Notes: generated from the sequence alone by a model not told the origin. A DNA stretch of 64,000 bases from Pseudofulvimonas gallinarii (GCF_004343305.1 NZ_SMAF01000006.1:62001-126000), one strand, 5' to 3'; positions 17,768 to 28,356 are shown, counted from the first letter of the stretch. Numbers and translations are program-made.

Positions 17768-19639
17768 CTACTGCCGGTCCATGGCGTACACGCGCGAGCT
17801 GGGCGCGAAACTGGCTGGCTCACCCTGTGCCATGTTCTCGATGATCCAGTAACGGTCGCCGACGACCTTGACAACTTCCCAGCCGCGGGACTGGACGAGG
17901 GTCGGGCCGGACATCCGGTCGATGCGCAGGCGACCGGCATCGGCGCCACCCGGCAGGGCCCAGGTCACGGCTGCCGGCGAGGTATTGGGCGCCTGGATGC
18001 CGGTGCCATCGGCGTTCAACTGGAAGCCGAACCAACCCTGGGTGCCGGTGCAGAATCCGTATTCCGACAGGACGTCAATGTCGCCCCAGGGGCCGTCACA
18101 GATGTGTCCATTGATCCGCGAGCGATACAGTCCGGGCACATTGGCGGCGCTCCAGGCCATCTGCGGCGCATCCACCTTGATCAGGATGCCGCTGGCGTAC
18201 GCCGTGCCGTCGGCTGAGGTGATGCGTACTTCGGTGCGCCAGATGCCCGGGTAGTCCTCGTTGGCCAGCCGCGTGGACATCTGGAAGTCGCCGTAGTCGA
18301 GGGTGAAGTCATCCGCGCCTTCATCCAGCACCGTAAAGGCGCGACCGCCGCGCTCGGTGACGCCGTTGCTGCCAGTGACTGGGTGGATGTCTGCATCCCA
18401 GTAGGCCGGGCCACCACTTCCGGCAGTGGGAACGCTGACCAGCCAGCGGCTTCCCGCAAGCGGGCCGCGGAGACCCGACTGCGAGTCGGCGAGCGCATTG
18501 CCGATCGACACCTGCGGCAGGGTCGGCTGCGCCGGCAGGTGCTCGGTGGGTATTTCCGGGTTATCCGGATGGCGGTAACGGATGGTGCCGGACTTCGAAT
18601 AGGCGGCGAGGTTGCCGACACTGCGGTCGAAGCGGACAAGCAGGCTCACGGTTTCGATCAAGGTCCGCACTTGCTGGCCATTGATGAAGCGCCAGGTTTC
18701 CATCGTCGACAACGGCTCGCCATCCTGACGGGTGAACAGGTAGCGCCCATCGCTTTCGATACTGGCGTCTATTGCGAACGGACCATCGCCGGAGGGGCTC
18801 CAGTACGACCAGGTGCTGCCGTACACGACCAGGGTCTCCATGAAACGTGCAGACCCGAAGTCAAAACCGCCGCCATTGGAAACGGCGTAGCGCAGGCCGG
18901 GCACAGGCTCGCCGGGCGGAAACACCGTGCTGTTGCCGGCGAGATCGCCGAAGATCGTGCAGATGGGCGCATCAGGTTGCGACGAGCAATTGGTCGCATA
19001 CCGCGCCGTGTACCAGTCGGCATACAGTTGCTGCGTTCCCGCCATGTCGGTGACCGCGGCCCAGGTGGTGTCGTAGCCGGCGGGAAGCGAGAGGTCGCCT
19101 TGCGCGGCAAAGGCGATGGCGTGGGCGATGTCGAAGACATGCACGACTTGTTGCGACCGAGCGGAACGCTCGAATGCCGCCAGCGACTGCAACGGGAGAT
19201 GACCGTTCTCCGCCCGCATGAAGGCACTGACCGCGGTGCTGTAAGGGGTGAGGTTGGCAAAGGCCTCCTCGTCGATATCCAGTACCTCGTCACTGCCGGC
19301 AGCGGTCAACAGGCGGTCGAATGGCCCCAGCTGGCCGGCGTATTCGATATGTGCCTGCGTACCGGTGCCGCGCGCGGTCAGTTCCACCAGCGGCGTGCCG
19401 CTGACATGACGGTGCTCGATGACCAGGCCGAAGCGGCCATCGGCGCGCGAGCTGGTGGTGGCGAGCTGGTCGCCGAAGCGCGCCGTCACCACGGCACCGG
19501 CAATCGGGCCAGGCCAGTAGACGCGGCCGTCGATGGTCAGGCCGGGCTCAATGCCGCTATGAAAGATCGTATCGGCATGGGCAACGGTAAACGTACCACC
19601 CAGGCCCAAGGTGGCCAGGATCAGCGAAATCGTGCGCAC
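17768..19639 (-). CDS. Secreted protein of unknown function carrying the D-x-IF tag at its mature N-terminus
   Basis: The GTG at 19639 is chosen because AGGGAGA lies just upstream and a good Sec signal peptide follows (RTISLILATLGLGGTFTVAHA, cleavage before Asp23). The 623-residue product begins its mature part with DTIFHSGIE, which fits the short tag seen at the C-termini of three other secreted proteins in this window. Next comes a carboxypeptidase-regulatory-like beta-sandwich segment (GRVYWPGPIAGAVVTARFGDQLATTSSRADGRFGL). The rest, with several aromatic-rich beta-like stretches and three pairs of cysteines, I do not recognise. A 24-bp dyad lies about 50 bp upstream. It is not obviously in an operon with dnaG. 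Confidence 0.7.
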   Translation of the reverse strand: MRTISLILATLGLGGTFTVAHADTIFHSGIEPGLTIDGRVYWPGPIAGAVVTARFGDQLATTSSRADGRFGLVIEHRHVSGTPLVELTARGTGTQAHIEYAGQLGPFDRLLTAAGSDEVLDIDEEAFANLTPYSTAVSAFMRAENGHLPLQSLAAFERSARSQQVVHVFDIAHAIAFAAQGDLSLPAGYDTTWAAVTDMAGTQQLYADWYTARYATNCSSQPDAPICTIFGDLAGNSTVFPPGEPVPGLRYAVSNGGGFDFGSARFMETLVVYGSTWSYWSPSGDGPFAIDASIESDGRYLFTRQDGEPLSTMETWRFINGQQVRTLIETVSLLVRFDRSVGNLAAYSKSGTIRYRHPDNPEIPTEHLPAQPTLPQVSIGNALADSQSGLRGPLAGSRWLVSVPTAGSGGPAYWDADIHPVTGSNGVTERGGRAFTVLDEGADDFTLDYGDFQMSTRLANEDYPGIWRTEVRITSADGTAYASGILIKVDAPQMAWSAANVPGLYRSRINGHICDGPWGDIDVLSEYGFCTGTQGWFGFQLNADGTGIQAPNTSPAAVTWALPGGADAGRLRIDRMSGPTLVQSRGWEVVKVVGDRYWIIENMAQGEPASFAPSSRVYAMDRQ

Positions 19640-19687
19640 ATCGGTCTCCCTGTGGTTGTGACAGGCCGGATTGTGCGTCAATTCCGG

Positions 19688-19711
19688 TTACAAATGCGAT
19701 ACAGTTTGTAA
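19688..19711 (-). promoter_or_regulatory. Inverted repeat operator candidate upstream of the secreted-protein gene
   Basis: Perfect 7-bp arms TTACAAA and TTTGTAA separated by ten bases, in an AT-rich patch 49-72 bp upstream of the GTG start. Its size and symmetry suit a dimeric regulator. No partner regulator is identifiable. Confidence 0.45.
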
Positions 19712-19781
19712 AAATTCGTGAACCTTGCCTCGATTCCTGCAGTCGGTTCTTGTTATCTGGTGTTGCCGTGTTGTCTTGTCG

Positions 19782-20249
19782 TCAACAGGCCGGCTGGCCT
19801 TCGGGTGCGCCGCGCCGCAGGCGGTCCGGCAGCGGCTGGCCGCGCGCAATAAAGGCCAGCGATACCGAGTTCAGGCAGTGGCGCTCGCCGGTGGGTGGCG
19901 GGCCGTCCGGGAAGACATGGCCGAGGTGGCCACCGCAGCGCGCGCAGACGATTTCGGTGCGGACCATGCCGTGGCTGCTGTCCCGGATGCGGCGGATGTG
20001 GCGCTCGTCGAACGGCTGGAAGAAGCTCGGCCAGCCGGTGCCGGAATCGAACTTGTCCGACGAACGGAACAGCGGCAGGCCGCAGCAGCGGCAGGTGTAG
20101 ACGCCGTCCTGCTTGTTGTCCAGGAACAGGCCGCAGAAGGGCGCCTCGGTGCCGTGCGCGAGCAGGACGCGGCGTTCCTCGGCACTGAGGTCGGCTTCCA
20201 GCGCGGCGCGCTGCCGCGGGTCCGGTGGCGTCAGGTCGAAATCGCTCAT
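19782..20249 (-). CDS. msrB: Peptide-methionine (R)-S-oxide reductase
   Basis: Repairs methionine-R-sulfoxide in proteins. The 155 residues include two zinc-binding CxxC pairs (Cys53/Cys56 in TCRCCG and Cys102/Cys105 in VCARCGG), the conserved [11 protein letters not shown] and [11 protein letters not shown] blocks, and the catalytic Cys125 in RHCLNSVSL. There is no signal peptide, so it is the cytoplasmic form. It begins 4 bp after the CoA-transferase stop, and the two are probably co-transcribed. Confidence 0.96.
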   Translation of the reverse strand: MSDFDLTPPDPRQRAALEADLSAEERRVLLAHGTEAPFCGLFLDNKQDGVYTCRCCGLPLFRSSDKFDSGTGWPSFFQPFDERHIRRIRDSSHGMVRTEIVCARCGGHLGHVFPDGPPPTGERHCLNSVSLAFIARGQPLPDRLRRGAPEGQPAC

Positions 20250-20253
20250 GGCC

Positions 20254-21768
20254 TCAGGTCCTCATGCTGCCGGTGTCCAGCCAGCGCTGGTGCCACGCCA
20301 GCGACTCGGCGAGCAGGTGCGGCGTGTGCTTGCCGTAGCTGTCGCGGCTGGCGCGGTCGAAGTAGTCCTTCAGCATCGCACGATAGTCCGGATGCGCGCA
20401 GCGGTCGATGATGACCTGTGCGCGCTGCTTCGGCGCCAGGCCGCGCAGGTCGGCCAGGCCCTGCTCGCTGACCAGCACGCCGACATCGTGTTCGGTATGG
20501 TCGACATGGCTGACCATGGGCACGAACGAGGAAATGCTGCCGTTGCGCGCCGTGCTCGGACTGACGAATACCGAAAGGAATCCATTGCGCGCGAAGTCGC
20601 CGGAGCCGCCGATGCCGTTCTGCACGCGCGAGCCCATGATGTGCGTGGAATTGACGTTGCCGTAGAGGTCGGCCTCGACCATGCCGTTCATGCAGATGCA
20701 GCCGAGGCGGCGCACCAGTTCTGGATGATTGGAGATCTCCTGCGGACGCAGCACGATGCGCTCGCGGAAGAAGTCGATCTTCTGCTTGAAGCGTTCGTTC
20801 GCTTCCGGCGACAGCGAGAAGGCCGTTGCCGAGGCGGTCGCCAGCACACCCGCTTCGAGCAGGTCGAGCATGCCGTCCTGGATCACTTCGGTGAACGCCG
20901 TCAGGTCGCGGAAGCCGCCTTCAGCCAGGCCGGCGAGCACCGCGTTGGGGATGTTGCCGACCCCGGACTGCAGCGGCAGCAGGTTCTTCGGCATCCGCCC
21001 GCGCGCCACTTCATGCTTGAGGAAATCGACGAGGTGGCGGGCGATGTCGATGCTCGCCTGGTCCAGCGCCTTGAACGGACTGTTGCGGTCCGGCCCGTTG
21101 GTTTCCACCACCGCGACGATCTTTGCCGGATCGCAGCGCAGGATCGTTTCGCCGATGCGGTCGCCGGGTGCCAGCAGCGGGATCGGCACGCGGTCCGGCG
21201 GCAACGCCGTCCCGTAGTAGACGTCGTGCATGCCTTCGAGGCCGGCCGGCTGCCACTGGTTGACCTCGATGATCACCTGGCGCGCCAGGTCGAGCCAGGT
21301 CTTGTTGTTGCCGATCGACGTCGACGGAACCAGCGCGCCGTCCTCGCGGATGGCGGAGACTTCAATGATCGCCGTGTCGATGTCGCCGTAGAAACCGAAC
21401 CACGCATGGGGCGCGACATGGCTCAGATGCGTGTCGATGTAGTTGAGCGTGCCGTCGTTGATACGCTGTCGCGCTTCAGGATCGGACTGGTAGGGCAGGC
21501 GCAGCTCGATGCCGTCGACCTTGGCCAGCGCGCCATCGAGCTCGGGCGCCGTCGAGGCGCCGGTCAGCACGCGGATGCGGAAGCGCTCTCCGGCCGCGGC
21601 GACCTGTTCGATCCGGCGCGCCAGCGCCATCGGCACCACCTTGGGATAGCCCGAGCCGGTGAAGCCGCTCATGGCCACGGTGCTGTCCGGACGGATCAGC
21701 TCGGCGGCCTGTTCGGCCGTGGTCAGGCGGGCGCGCAGCGCCTCGTTGCGGATGCGGGAGTCTGGCAT
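20254..21768 (-). CDS. Acetyl-CoA hydrolase/transferase family protein, probable succinyl-CoA:acetate CoA-transferase
   Basis: A class I CoA-transferase of about 504 residues. It moves CoA between acyl donors through a glutamyl-CoA intermediate, probably linking acetate or acetyl-CoA to succinyl-CoA. The N-terminal motif [12 protein letters not shown], the middle block [23 protein letters not shown] and the C-terminal [20 protein letters not shown] with [12 protein letters not shown] are typical of the Cat1/AarC/Ach1 group. I have not pinned the exact catalytic glutamate. The [12 protein letters not shown] start was preferred. An ATG nine codons upstream (21795) is equally possible, since neither has a good Shine-Dalgarno sequence. 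msrB follows 4 bp later. Confidence 0.85.
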   Translation of the reverse strand: MPDSRIRNEALRARLTTAEQAAELIRPDSTVAMSGFTGSGYPKVVPMALARRIEQVAAAGERFRIRVLTGASTAPELDGALAKVDGIELRLPYQSDPEARQRINDGTLNYIDTHLSHVAPHAWFGFYGDIDTAIIEVSAIREDGALVPSTSIGNNKTWLDLARQVIIEVNQWQPAGLEGMHDVYYGTALPPDRVPIPLLAPGDRIGETILRCDPAKIVAVVETNGPDRNSPFKALDQASIDIARHLVDFLKHEVARGRMPKNLLPLQSGVGNIPNAVLAGLAEGGFRDLTAFTEVIQDGMLDLLEAGVLATASATAFSLSPEANERFKQKIDFFRERIVLRPQEISNHPELVRRLGCICMNGMVEADLYGNVNSTHIMGSRVQNGIGGSGDFARNGFLSVFVSPSTARNGSISSFVPMVSHVDHTEHDVGVLVSEQGLADLRGLAPKQRAQVIIDRCAHPDYRAMLKDYFDRASRDSYGKHTPHLLAESLAWHQRWLDTGSMRT

Positions 21769-21890
21769 GGCGGGAGTACCGTTGTGGACGGCCATTATTG
21801 CCGAGCGGGCGCTACGTGGCTGGACGGGAGGTGTCGGCCTGCGCCGGCCGGCGTACCATGCGCGGCGAAACGTCAACCCGGGGAGCCCAC

Positions 21891-23999
21891 ATGCGCGCGT
21901 CGTTCATCCTGATTCTGGCGGGATTGCTGCACCATGGCCTGGCCACGGCGCAGGAGCCCGATTCCACGGCGACGCCAGCCGGGCCGATGGTGATCGCGCC
22001 TGCGCAGCTGACCGGCGCCGAGGCGCCTTTCACGCCGGCTCCGGCAGCGATGGAATGGCTGCGCAGGCCGACCCCCGACACGGTGGTCTGTCCCTTCCGC
22101 GGCGTCATCGAGTACGAACCGGGTGCGATCGAGTGCGGCCTGATCCAGGTGCCGGAAAACCGCGAGGTCGCCGGCAGCCGCAGCATCGAACTGCATTACG
22201 TGCGCATTCTCGCCACCGGCAAGGACGCCGACGGCAATGCCGTGGAAAAGCGCGACGACCCGGTGGTCTACCTTACCGGCGGCCCGGGCATGGGCGCCGA
22301 ATACTACGTCGGCAAGCTCAAGGACCACGGCATCGTCGCACAGCGCGACCTTTACATCCTTGAACAGCGCGGTATCGGCGCCTCGACGCGCTTCTGTCCG
22401 TTTTTCAACGTCCGCAACCGCGCCGACCAGGTGCACGAGAAGTTCACCGACCACCAGCGCAACGTGTTCGCGCACGCGCGTGCCTGCGTCGACCTTGCGC
22501 GTGGCCAGGGCATCGACCTGCGCGGCTACAACACCTTCGAGAACGCGCGCGACGTGCGCGCGTTGCGCCAGGCGCTCGGTTTCGAGCGCTGGAACGTCTG
22601 GGGCATTTCCTACGGATCGGTGCTGGCGCAGGCCTACGCCAAGGTCGATCCGGACGGCATCAAGGCGCTGGCCATCGACGGCATCGTGCCGCTCGACATC
22701 GGCGACCTGATGCGCGTGGCGAGCTGGTACCAGCGCGACCTCGACCGCCTGGCTGCCGCCTGCGGCGGGCAACCGGCCTGCGCTGAAGCCTATCCGGACC
22801 AGCCGCGGCGCTATCTCGCCGCGATCCGCTCGATGCTCGACGAGCCGGTTGGCCTCACCGTCAGACCGAACGAGACCTGGCCGACCGGACGCGCCTTCCT
22901 GTTCGCCGACATCGTCGCCGGCATTCCCTTCAGCCTGCTCTACGACGACAAGGCCCATCCGGCCATTCCGGCGGTCATCGACGGGTTGACGCGGGCGGTG
23001 GAGACGCGTGACCAGCGGCTGTTCCGCGCGCTGGCGCTGGCCGACTCGATGGAACAGGTCGAATCCCGTTTCGGCGCCGGCATGTCGCTGGCGATCCGCT
23101 GCCAGGACGGCTATGTCGATGGCCTGGTCGAGGTGGCCGAAGACGAACGCCGCAAGCATCCCGAGCTGGCCCAGGCGATGCTGGGCGAGGACGCTCTGTT
23201 CGTGGAGATGGCCGAGGCCTGCGCCGCCGCGGGACTGCCGACGCGCGACGCGGCCGACTATGCGCCGCTGCAGACGACGCTGCCGGTGGTCGTGACCAAC
23301 GGCGCCTGGGACCCGGTCACGCCGACGCCGCTGGCCGAATACATCATGCCGGGCCTGGGCAACGGCCGGCTGCTGGAATTCCCGCATGCCGGCCACGGCG
23401 CGACGCGTTCGGCCAAGTGTGGTGGACGCTTCCTCAACCGCTACTTCGACGACCCGGGCGCGCCGCTGGACGAAGCCTGCGCCAGCGAGGCGAAGGCAGC
23501 CACCTATGTGGCGCCCTATTTCGCCACCGGTGCCTTCGCCAAGCTGGTGGCGCAGGCGGCCGAGGACCGCAAGGCGCTGGCGCCCTACGGTGTCTGGATC
23601 GGCACCTCGCTGCTGGTACTGGTGACCGGCCTGCTGTCGCTCGTGTTCGGCTGGCTGGGCCGCATCATCGACCGGGCGCCGCGACGTCCCGGCACGATCC
23701 TGCGCTGGCTGGCCGGCCTCACCGCACTGGCCGGCACGTTGCATGCGGCAGGCCTGGCGGTGGCCGCGTCCGTGAGCTTCAAGATGACGCCGGTGTTCCT
23801 GCTGTTCGGAATGGTCGGCTGGGCACGCTGGTTCGCCTGGCTGGGCCCGGTGGCCGGGGTCCTCGGCGTGCTGACGCTGCTGTGGGCGGTGTTCGGATCG
23901 GTGGCCGGACCAGCGCGCCGCATCGCTGCGACGCTGGTCGCGCTGGCCGCGATCGGACTGGCGATCTTCGGATGGCTCTGGGACCTGTGGCCGCTGTGA
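21891..23999 (+). CDS. Secreted/membrane alpha/beta-hydrolase (TAP-like peptidase fold) with C-terminal membrane domain
   Basis: ATG at 21891 follows GGGAG and a signal peptide (ASFILILAGLLHHGLATAQ). The 702-residue product has the oxyanion segment YLTGGPGMG, ILEQRGIGAS, the nucleophile elbow GISYGS (Ser240), the acid in NGAWDPVTP and the histidine in FPHAGHGATRS. This order is typical of proline-iminopeptidase/TAP-like serine hydrolases acting outside the cytoplasm. After residue about 562 there are four hydrophobic helices, an unusual tail for this family that should hold the catalytic domain on the periplasmic side of the inner membrane. The substrate is unknown. Confidence 0.85.
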   Translation: MRASFILILAGLLHHGLATAQEPDSTATPAGPMVIAPAQLTGAEAPFTPAPAAMEWLRRPTPDTVVCPFRGVIEYEPGAIECGLIQVPENREVAGSRSIELHYVRILATGKDADGNAVEKRDDPVVYLTGGPGMGAEYYVGKLKDHGIVAQRDLYILEQRGIGASTRFCPFFNVRNRADQVHEKFTDHQRNVFAHARACVDLARGQGIDLRGYNTFENARDVRALRQALGFERWNVWGISYGSVLAQAYAKVDPDGIKALAIDGIVPLDIGDLMRVASWYQRDLDRLAAACGGQPACAEAYPDQPRRYLAAIRSMLDEPVGLTVRPNETWPTGRAFLFADIVAGIPFSLLYDDKAHPAIPAVIDGLTRAVETRDQRLFRALALADSMEQVESRFGAGMSLAIRCQDGYVDGLVEVAEDERRKHPELAQAMLGEDALFVEMAEACAAAGLPTRDAADYAPLQTTLPVVVTNGAWDPVTPTPLAEYIMPGLGNGRLLEFPHAGHGATRSAKCGGRFLNRYFDDPGAPLDEACASEAKAATYVAPYFATGAFAKLVAQAAEDRKALAPYGVWIGTSLLVLVTGLLSLVFGWLGRIIDRAPRRPGTILRWLAGLTALAGTLHAAGLAVAASVSFKMTPVFLLFGMVGWARWFAWLGPVAGVLGVLTLLWAVFGSVAGPARRIAATLVALAAIGLAIFGWLWDLWPL

Positions 24000-24514
24000 C
24001 CTGAGGGCTGCGTGTGCACGCGCAGCCCGGCCGATGGCCGGCGGTGCGCGGAAGGCCGCGCCTTGCGCTGATGCAACGGGCATGCGCACGGGTCATCCTT
24101 GCAGCCTTGGGGGACCTGCCGTGCCACCCGCCCGCAGCCGCACCCGCCCCTTGCGGGTCAGTACGCGAACAGGCGACCAGGTGAACCGTCCCGCAGGCGA
24201 CAGTCACGCAGGCGAGCAGTCACGCAGGCGAGCAGGCGCGAATGCGTCGTGTGCCCGACGTTGGCGCCCTTCTTCGTGCCGGAAGCAGCCACGCGGTCAT
24301 GGCGTTGGCGCCGCCAACGGGTGGCCAGGTCGATCCAGTGGCCGCGACCGGGGCGGCGGTACGACCGCGGCCCGCCCGGACACGCCGGTGTTTCCGACGC
24401 GGGGCGGAGTGACCGCCGCGCGCCTGGGCAGCACGGCGGCGCCAGGGTCCTGGTGGACGACTGCAGGCGGGCCGGCACCGGGACGGTCCATCCCGATGCC
24501 GGCCCGCTGCGTGA
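24000..24514. other. Intergenic region without a recognisable gene
   Basis: Between the hydrolase gene and the convergent TonB-dependent receptor gene there are about 515 bp. Short open frames here lack plausible start signals and resemble nothing I know. The only structure I see is a small direct repeat at 24192-24236. Confidence 0.6.
24192..24236. repeat. Short imperfect tandem repeat, about three units of 15-16 bp
   Basis: CGCAGGCGA(G)CAGTCA occurs twice in tandem and is followed by a third unit CGCAGGCGAGCAGG. Neither a gene nor a palindrome is associated with it. Confidence 0.7.
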
Positions 24515-27376
24515 TCAGAACTTGATCTCGGCGCGGGCGTAGATGAAGCGTCCGGCCGGCAGGTCGTAGTTCGACGGGTCGTAGCCGTTCAACGAGCAGG
24601 ACAGGCACACCGGCGGTTCCTTGCCGAACACGTTGTTAACGCCGAGCGTGAACGAGGTGCCGCTGAACCAGTCGGTGTTCCACGTCGCCTGCAGGTCGTG
24701 ATAGGTGGTCGAACCGAAGCGGTTGGTCCCGGACTCGCTGGCTGCGTCCGGATTCGAACACAGCTCGAAACTCCAGGCATCGCCGCAGTCCTCGACCATG
24801 TCGCTGATGTGGCGCACGGTCCAGCCGGCGGAGAAGTCGCCCAGACGCCAGGTGAGCGACAGGTTCGAGGTCCACTCCGGGATCGCGCTGTCGTTGACCT
24901 CGATGCCGACGCCGCGCGGTTCCAGGTCACCCACTTCGTTCCGGGCTTCGAAATCGTTGACCCAGGTGTTCTGCCAGGCCAGGCGGAACTGGCCCCAGTC
25001 GAACGCCGGGAAGGTCCAGAAGACGTCGAAGTCCAGGCCGTCGGTTTCAATGGTGCCGAGGTTCTGCAGCTGGTTGGCAAAGCCGTTGATGCCGCCGGTG
25101 CTCGCACGCGTGATGCCGTCGCAGTAGAACGGATCCAGCGTTTCCACGCAGCGGTTGAGCTGGGTCTGCGCGTCCGGCGCCTGGATCGCGTTCTCGATCT
25201 TGTGCCGGTACCAGGTCAGCTCGATGTCGAAGCGCTCCGACCACGAGGTGTTGGCGCCGAAGGCCGGGCTCCAGACCAGGCCCAGCATGGCGCTGTCGGA
25301 GGTTTCAGGATTCAGGCTGGCGTTGCCGCCGGTGTTCACCGAAATCTGGCTGTTGGCCTGCTCGGCGCCGACTGGCACCCCCAGCTGGGCGCAGTTGGCT
25401 GCGTTGCCGCCCGGCGGAGAACCGTCAAGGCCGATCAGGCAGGGATCGGTGATCGTCGCGTCGAAGCGGTTGGTGGAACCGAACAGTTCGCCGATGGAGG
25501 GCGCGCGGAAGCCTTCGGCGACGCTGCCGCGGAACACCAGGTCATCGCCGAACTGCCAGCGGAAGCCGAGCTTGCCGGTACTTTCGCCGCCGAAGGTCGA
25601 GTAGTCCGAATAGCGGCCGGCGGCGCTCAGGTTGAGCTGGCTGGAAGCGGTGGCGTAGACCGGGATGTTGAACTCGAGGAAATACTCGCTGACGTCGTAC
25701 TCGCCGGACGTCGGCAGCGAAGGCACGCCGTTGTACTCGCCGGCCACCGTGAGCGCGTCCGGCGTGTAGCTGCCATCGAGCTTGCGGTGCTCGATACCGG
25801 TCGCGAAGGCCAGTGGACCGGCCGGCAGGTCGAACAGGTCGCCGGACAGGTTGGCCGAGACCTGGCGCAGGCTGTTCTCGCTGCCGTCGCGGACGATCGG
25901 CTGGATGTAGCCCAGCATGGCCGGCGTGATCGAGCCGACGCCGTTGAAGATGTCCAGCGGCACGCACTGCGGATCGGCCTCGCAGGCCGCCAGCGGTCCC
26001 AGGGCCATGTTGATGCGGCGGATGTTGTAGCTGCCATGGTTGGTCTGGTCGGCCTTGTTGTCGCTGGCGACGAAGTTCAGGTCCCAGAAGAACGAACGGT
26101 CGCCGGCCTCGAATGCGCCTTCCAGCCCGGTGGCGACATACCAGGTGTCGACATCCTGGTAGAAGCGGCGGGCTCCGCCTTCGACCGGACGCCGGCCGAT
26201 CATGATGAGGTTGGCCCCCGGACCGGAGGAAATCAGGTCGAAGCCGAACGGGTTGTAGGGGTTGCTGGCCGAGATGAAGATGTCGTCCGCGTACGGATTG
26301 CCGGTGCCGGCGTCCGGGCCGAGGAAGATCGGTTCCGGCGCCGCCTGGTTGAGCGACTTGCGGTTGTTGAACAGCGTGCGTACGTACCAGGTGACGTTGT
26401 CGGTGACATTGAAGCGCGCCTGCCCGAACACGCCCTTGCGTTCGCTCGGCGTCAACATCAGGTTGTATTCGGCGAAGTTGAAGCGGTTGGCGGTGCCGAA
26501 GCCGATGAAGTCATCGGGGTAGCTGGCACCGTTCGGGAAGAAGCTGCCGTTGGGCGTGGTGATGCTGCGCACGTCGCCGTCCGGATCGACGAAGATGAAA
26601 CGGCCGTTCGGCGTCGCCGAGGAGCCGAAGGTCAGGCCGGTGCCGGGAACCGGGACGGCGGCGTGGCGGTAGCGCGTGGACGAGATGCCGCTCTGTTCGG
26701 TGTAGCTGCCGCCGAGGAAGAAGCTGTAACGGTCGCCGGAGCCGCCGATGGCGAAGTCGCCCGACCTGGTGTCGCCGCCCTCCTGGTATTCGCCGTAGTA
26801 GACCGACACGGAAGCGCCATCGAACTGCTTGCGGGTGATGATGTTGACGACGCCGGCGATGGCATCGGAGCCGTAGATCGACGAGGCGCCGTCCTCCAGC
26901 ACCTCGATGCGTTCGATGATGGCAACGGGGATCGTGTTGAGGTCGGTCGCGGCCGATACGCCGGAGGCCGAGGCCTCGTTGACCCAGCGGATGCCGTCGA
27001 CGAGGACAAGGACGCGCTTGGCGCCCAGGTGGCGGAGGTCGACCGTCGCCGAGCCGGCGCCGACGCCACCGCCGTCCGGCGCGAAACCGAAGTTGCCGCT
27101 GGAGTTGAAGCGGGTGTTGAGCGACGAGCCGGATCCGGTCAGCTGCTGCACGATGTCGCCGACCGAGGTCAGGCCCGAACGCGCGATGTCCTCGCGGGTC
27201 AGCGTCATCACCGGTGTCTGGCCTTCGATGGCCGCTTTCTTGATGCGCGAACCGGTGACCTCGACGCGGTCGAGGATGACTTCGTCGGACTGGGCCAGGA
27301 CGGGCGCGGCGGCGAAGACGCCAAGGAGTGCGGTATGGACGGCGAGCGACAGCCGCCTGACGCGGATCTGCGACAT
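24515..27376 (-). CDS. TonB-dependent outer-membrane receptor
   Basis: Starting at MSQIRVRRL, with AGGGGAA upstream, the product has 953 residues. A signal peptide ([21 protein letters not shown]) is followed by the plug domain: [32 protein letters not shown], the region [12 protein letters not shown], and [28 protein letters not shown]. The remaining roughly 750 residues form a beta-barrel ending in aromatic Phe (YARAEIKF), the usual Bam signal. This class takes up large nutrients such as siderophores, vitamins, peptides or sugars. The sequence does not show which, and no Fur box is visible. The nearby amn gene is divergent. A sigma-70-like promoter lies upstream. Confidence 0.93.
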   Translation of the reverse strand: MSQIRVRRLSLAVHTALLGVFAAAPVLAQSDEVILDRVEVTGSRIKKAAIEGQTPVMTLTREDIARSGLTSVGDIVQQLTGSGSSLNTRFNSSGNFGFAPDGGGVGAGSATVDLRHLGAKRVLVLVDGIRWVNEASASGVSAATDLNTIPVAIIERIEVLEDGASSIYGSDAIAGVVNIITRKQFDGASVSVYYGEYQEGGDTRSGDFAIGGSGDRYSFFLGGSYTEQSGISSTRYRHAAVPVPGTGLTFGSSATPNGRFIFVDPDGDVRSITTPNGSFFPNGASYPDDFIGFGTANRFNFAEYNLMLTPSERKGVFGQARFNVTDNVTWYVRTLFNNRKSLNQAAPEPIFLGPDAGTGNPYADDIFISASNPYNPFGFDLISSGPGANLIMIGRRPVEGGARRFYQDVDTWYVATGLEGAFEAGDRSFFWDLNFVASDNKADQTNHGSYNIRRINMALGPLAACEADPQCVPLDIFNGVGSITPAMLGYIQPIVRDGSENSLRQVSANLSGDLFDLPAGPLAFATGIEHRKLDGSYTPDALTVAGEYNGVPSLPTSGEYDVSEYFLEFNIPVYATASSQLNLSAAGRYSDYSTFGGESTGKLGFRWQFGDDLVFRGSVAEGFRAPSIGELFGSTNRFDATITDPCLIGLDGSPPGGNAANCAQLGVPVGAEQANSQISVNTGGNASLNPETSDSAMLGLVWSPAFGANTSWSERFDIELTWYRHKIENAIQAPDAQTQLNRCVETLDPFYCDGITRASTGGINGFANQLQNLGTIETDGLDFDVFWTFPAFDWGQFRLAWQNTWVNDFEARNEVGDLEPRGVGIEVNDSAIPEWTSNLSLTWRLGDFSAGWTVRHISDMVEDCGDAWSFELCSNPDAASESGTNRFGSTTYHDLQATWNTDWFSGTSFTLGVNNVFGKEPPVCLSCSLNGYDPSNYDLPAGRFIYARAEIKF

Positions 27377-27463
27377 GGAATTCCCCTGTGTGGTGTGCAT
27401 GTGGATGGGCCGGATCTCCCGCGCGGGCGGCCAACTGTTCCGACGGCCGCGAGGGCTGCGACG

Positions 27464-27492
27464 TTTATGACTGAAACGTGGCACTTTTCCAA
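27464..27492 (-). promoter_or_regulatory. Putative sigma-70 promoter of the TonB-dependent receptor gene
   Basis: Minus strand: TTGGAA (-35, 27492-27487), a 17-bp spacer and CATAAA (-10, 27469-27464). Each hexamer matches the consensus at four of six positions. The expected leader is about 80 nt. Confidence 0.45.
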
Positions 27493-27546
27493 GTTGACTG
27501 CATCACAGAAGGAATGCCAACCCTGCACCAGTCGGTGGGGCGGGAT

Positions 27547-27552
27547 TACAAT
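27547..27552 (+). promoter_or_regulatory. Possible -10 element of amn
   Basis: TACAAT matches TATAAT at five of six positions and would start transcription about 27 nt before the amn ATG. No convincing -35 is seen. Confidence 0.35.
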
Positions 27553-27585
27553 GCGCGGTTACTCCTCCCTGATACTGGAGCGCCC

Positions 27586-28356
27586 ATGCGCACGAAGTCC
27601 GAGATCGTCGGCAACTGGTTGCCCCGTTACACCGGCACGCCCCTCGACGGATTTGGCGATTACCTGCTGCTGACGAACTTCAGCAACTACGTGGAATGGT
27701 TCGCCGCCTGGCACCAGGTCGAGGTGGTCGGCCGCGACAAGGCGATGCCGAACGCCCACGCCGACGGGCTGTCGATCATCAACTTCGGCATGGGCAGCGC
27801 CAACGCGGCGACCATCATGGACCTGCTGTCGGCGATCAAGCCGAAGGCGGTCCTGTTCCTTGGCAAGTGCGGTGGCCTGAAGAAAAAGAACCAGCTCGGT
27901 GACCTGATCCTGCCCATCGCCGCCATCCGTGGCGACGGCACCAGCAACGACTACTTCCCGCCGGAAGTGCCGGCGCTTCCGGCCTTCACCCTGCAGCGGG
28001 CGGTGTCCTCGACGATCCGCGACGCCGGCCTCGACTACTGGACCGGTACGGTCTACACCACGAACCGCCGCGTCTGGGAGCATGACGAGGCATTCAAGAC
28101 CTACCTGCGCCGGACCCGCTGCATGGCCATCGACATGGAGACGGCCACGCTCTTCAGCGTCGCCTTCGCCAACAAGATCCCGATCGGCGCGCTGCTGCTG
28201 GTGTCCGACCAGCCGATGGTGCCGGAAGGCGTGAAGACCGAGGCCAGCGACCAGAAGGTCACCAGCAGCTTCGTGGAGACCCATATCCGGATCGGCATCG
28301 ATGCCCTGAAGGAAATCCGGGACGAAGGCCAGTCGGTGCGCCACCTGCGCTTCTGA
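27586..28356 (+). CDS. amn: AMP nucleosidase (short form)
   Basis: Hydrolyses AMP to adenine and ribose 5-phosphate, a purine-salvage and adenylate-level control step. The start MRTKSEIVGNWLPRYTG, preceded by TGGAG, gives 256 residues. The nucleoside-phosphorylase fold is recognisable from INFGMGSANAATI, VLFLGKCGGLKKK, the ribose/phosphate site CMAIDMETATLFSVAF, and LLVSDQPM. The protein equals the catalytic half of E. coli Amn and lacks its N-terminal regulatory domain. I know such short forms from other bacteria. The gene is divergent from the receptor gene. Confidence 0.9.
   Translation: MRTKSEIVGNWLPRYTGTPLDGFGDYLLLTNFSNYVEWFAAWHQVEVVGRDKAMPNAHADGLSIINFGMGSANAATIMDLLSAIKPKAVLFLGKCGGLKKKNQLGDLILPIAAIRGDGTSNDYFPPEVPALPAFTLQRAVSSTIRDAGLDYWTGTVYTTNRRVWEHDEAFKTYLRRTRCMAIDMETATLFSVAFANKIPIGALLLVSDQPMVPEGVKTEASDQKVTSSFVETHIRIGIDALKEIRDEGQSVRHLRF

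Noticed and set aside
21873-24089. Long antisense frame opposite the serine hydrolase, and similar ones opposite fadI, topA, the hybrid kinase and the first CadC-like regulator
   Set aside because: All are low-complexity Arg/Gly/Ala/Gln translations produced by GC-biased third positions. The opposite strands carry recognisable proteins.
24000-24514. Small protein genes on either strand
   Set aside because: The short frames have no ribosome-binding site, no recognisable motif and codon content typical of GC-rich noncoding frames.
27377-27585. Fur box or sigma-54 promoter upstream of the TonB-dependent receptor and amn
   Set aside because: No GATAAT-type inverted hexamers are present. A TGGCAC sequence there lacks the correctly spaced TTGC.
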